Virus record (IMG/VR): IMGVR_UViG_3300008050_000073
Location: 1-48,500 of that record
Length of the DNA stretch: 48,500 bases
Source of the DNA: a virus
Reading direction: 5' to 3' (one strand)
Positions 47,865 through 48,500 of this stretch are shown piece after piece. The position numbers were made by a program, and so were the translations under genes. How positions within the stretch are numbered: the first letter of the stretch is position 1; every line of letters begins with the position of its first letter. Under the pieces are notes generated by a model. The model saw nothing but the letters and a program-made list of their open reading frames with translations. It ran no database searches and was not told the origin of the DNA.

Positions 47865-48500
47865 TTATAGTTGGTCATCACAGTCTTCTTCCTCGGAAAG
47901 TTGCATATCCAGAGCTTGTCTTTCTTCATACAAATCCAAAAACATTAAAGCAAGATACACCATACCAGGAATAGTGCCTGATGGGCCGCCGAGCGGGGAT
48001 AAGCCGCCCAAGAGCGGTATAGTACATGGGACAAGAGAAGCCCAAACGGCTGGCAACGCGTAAGGAGACTGCGCGGCGCTGACGATCTTTTTTGCCTCTT
48101 TTACAGCATTATCTAATTGATCTCTTACTGAATCTAGCTCATCGCCGGCAGCTTCAGAAACATTTTTAGCAGCGATATACGTTTCCTGAGCATCAAGTAG
48201 TTCGTCCAAAATTTCCAAAAAGGCGTCCTTTTTTGCTTGTTCGGGGTCGCTTAATCCCTGCTCTGGTTGCAGATCCTCGGGCTCGTCGCCCGCCTCGGTC
48301 GTTCCGGGAGGGGGCGCCATGGTTTTTTCTAGAGGGAGTTTCCACGTGTCTGGTTCTCCTTCAAGTACAAGGCACGTTGCGCCTTCGTCACCGCAACAAG
48401 GTGCTGCGCCGTCGTCACCGCAAGATTGCCCGGGCTCGTCGGTTCCCTGGCCTTCGAGAGCTTCCTGCAGTACTGATGCCTCCGCGCCTTCTTCACCCAT
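47865..48500 (-). CDS. Acidic hypothetical protein, N-terminus at or beyond window edge
   Basis: An open frame of 211 codons reaching the window end. The first codon in view is ATG at 48500, but the true start may lie outside. The visible N-terminal part is acidic with Gly, Ala and Pro and a cysteine cluster (SCGDDGAAPCCGDEGATC). A helical acidic stretch follows (about 85-135), then a hydrophobic segment near residues 145-190 (ALPAVWASLVPCTIPLLGGL, then PSGTIPGMVYLALMFLDLYE) and an acidic end. It could be membrane-associated or part of a virion hub. No family recognised. Confidence 0.5.
   Translation of the reverse strand: MGEEGAEASVLQEALEGQGTDEPGQSCGDDGAAPCCGDEGATCLVLEGEPDTWKLPLEKTMAPPPGTTEAGDEPEDLQPEQGLSDPEQAKKDAFLEILDELLDAQETYIAAKNVSEAAGDELDSVRDQLDNAVKEAKKIVSAAQSPYALPAVWASLVPCTIPLLGGLSPLGGPSGTIPGMVYLALMFLDLYEERQALDMQLSEEEDCDDQL

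Noticed and set aside
1-48500. tRNA genes, integrase, transposases, attachment sites
   Set aside because: Looked for cloverleaf-like gaps and recombinase motifs; gaps are too short and no such motifs were seen.

Overview
The window is a piece of a tailed-phage genome (Caudoviricetes with a contractile, T4-type tail). It is AT-rich, and every gene I can support is read from the minus strand, so gene order runs from high to low coordinates. The recognisable proteins are phage hallmarks: gp25-like and gp6-like baseplate wedge proteins, terminase large subunit (gp17), portal (gp20), prohead protease (gp21) and a gp22-like scaffold. The style of the unassigned proteins, the giant virion proteins, a zinc-ribbon protein beside the terminase and a phage-encoded ribosomal protein bS21 suggest an uncultured aquatic or marine myovirus. 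I cannot name the host.

Layout along the direction of transcription. (1) 48500-19120, tail and baseplate module: an acidic protein cut by the window edge, gp25-like and gp6-like wedge proteins, a 626-aa DNRLRE-like protein, proteins of 2709 and 1876 aa, then 326, 1185, 957, 352, 348 and 389 aa. Most of this roughly 30 kb is unrecognised virion protein, with LamG and FN3 folds visible and two pairs of related genes. (2) 19107-14401, nucleic-acid module: RuvC-like resolvase, CHC2/TOPRIM primase and one long protein that joins an SbcD/Mre11-like nuclease to an SbcC/Rad50-like ATPase. (3) 14376-12387, small proteins: a holin-like membrane protein, two proteins with N-terminal sites resembling T4 prohead-protease sites (possible packaged cargo) and two membrane/coiled-coil proteins. 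(4) 12390-1, packaging and head module: zinc-ribbon protein, a possible small-terminase candidate, terminase, portal, three assembly or membrane proteins, a 51-aa protein, gp21, a small scaffold-like protein, bS21, two virion proteins, a 950-aa fibre and the acidic scaffold protein that runs off the window. The major capsid protein would be expected just beyond position 1.

Genes are tightly packed, often overlapping by 1-30 bases, so there is no gene-free stretch over 300 bases. The few real gaps hold a recurring coding-strand motif CTAYTTAT 16-38 bases before start codons (possible late promoters), hairpins, and two sigma70-like promoter candidates before the nucleic-acid genes.

Most notable: the bS21 gene inside the capsid operon; the single-chain SbcD-SbcC protein; a family of LTQ/FSGG-type domains inserted inside unrelated folds of two tail proteins (once in a DNRLRE-like domain, three times in tandem in a LamG domain); and a set of proteins sharing LxE|A/G sites that fit cleavage by the gp21 homologue. 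No tRNA, CRISPR, integrase or insertion sequence was seen. Coordinates and residue positions were worked out by hand, and family assignments rest on motif recognition without database searches.
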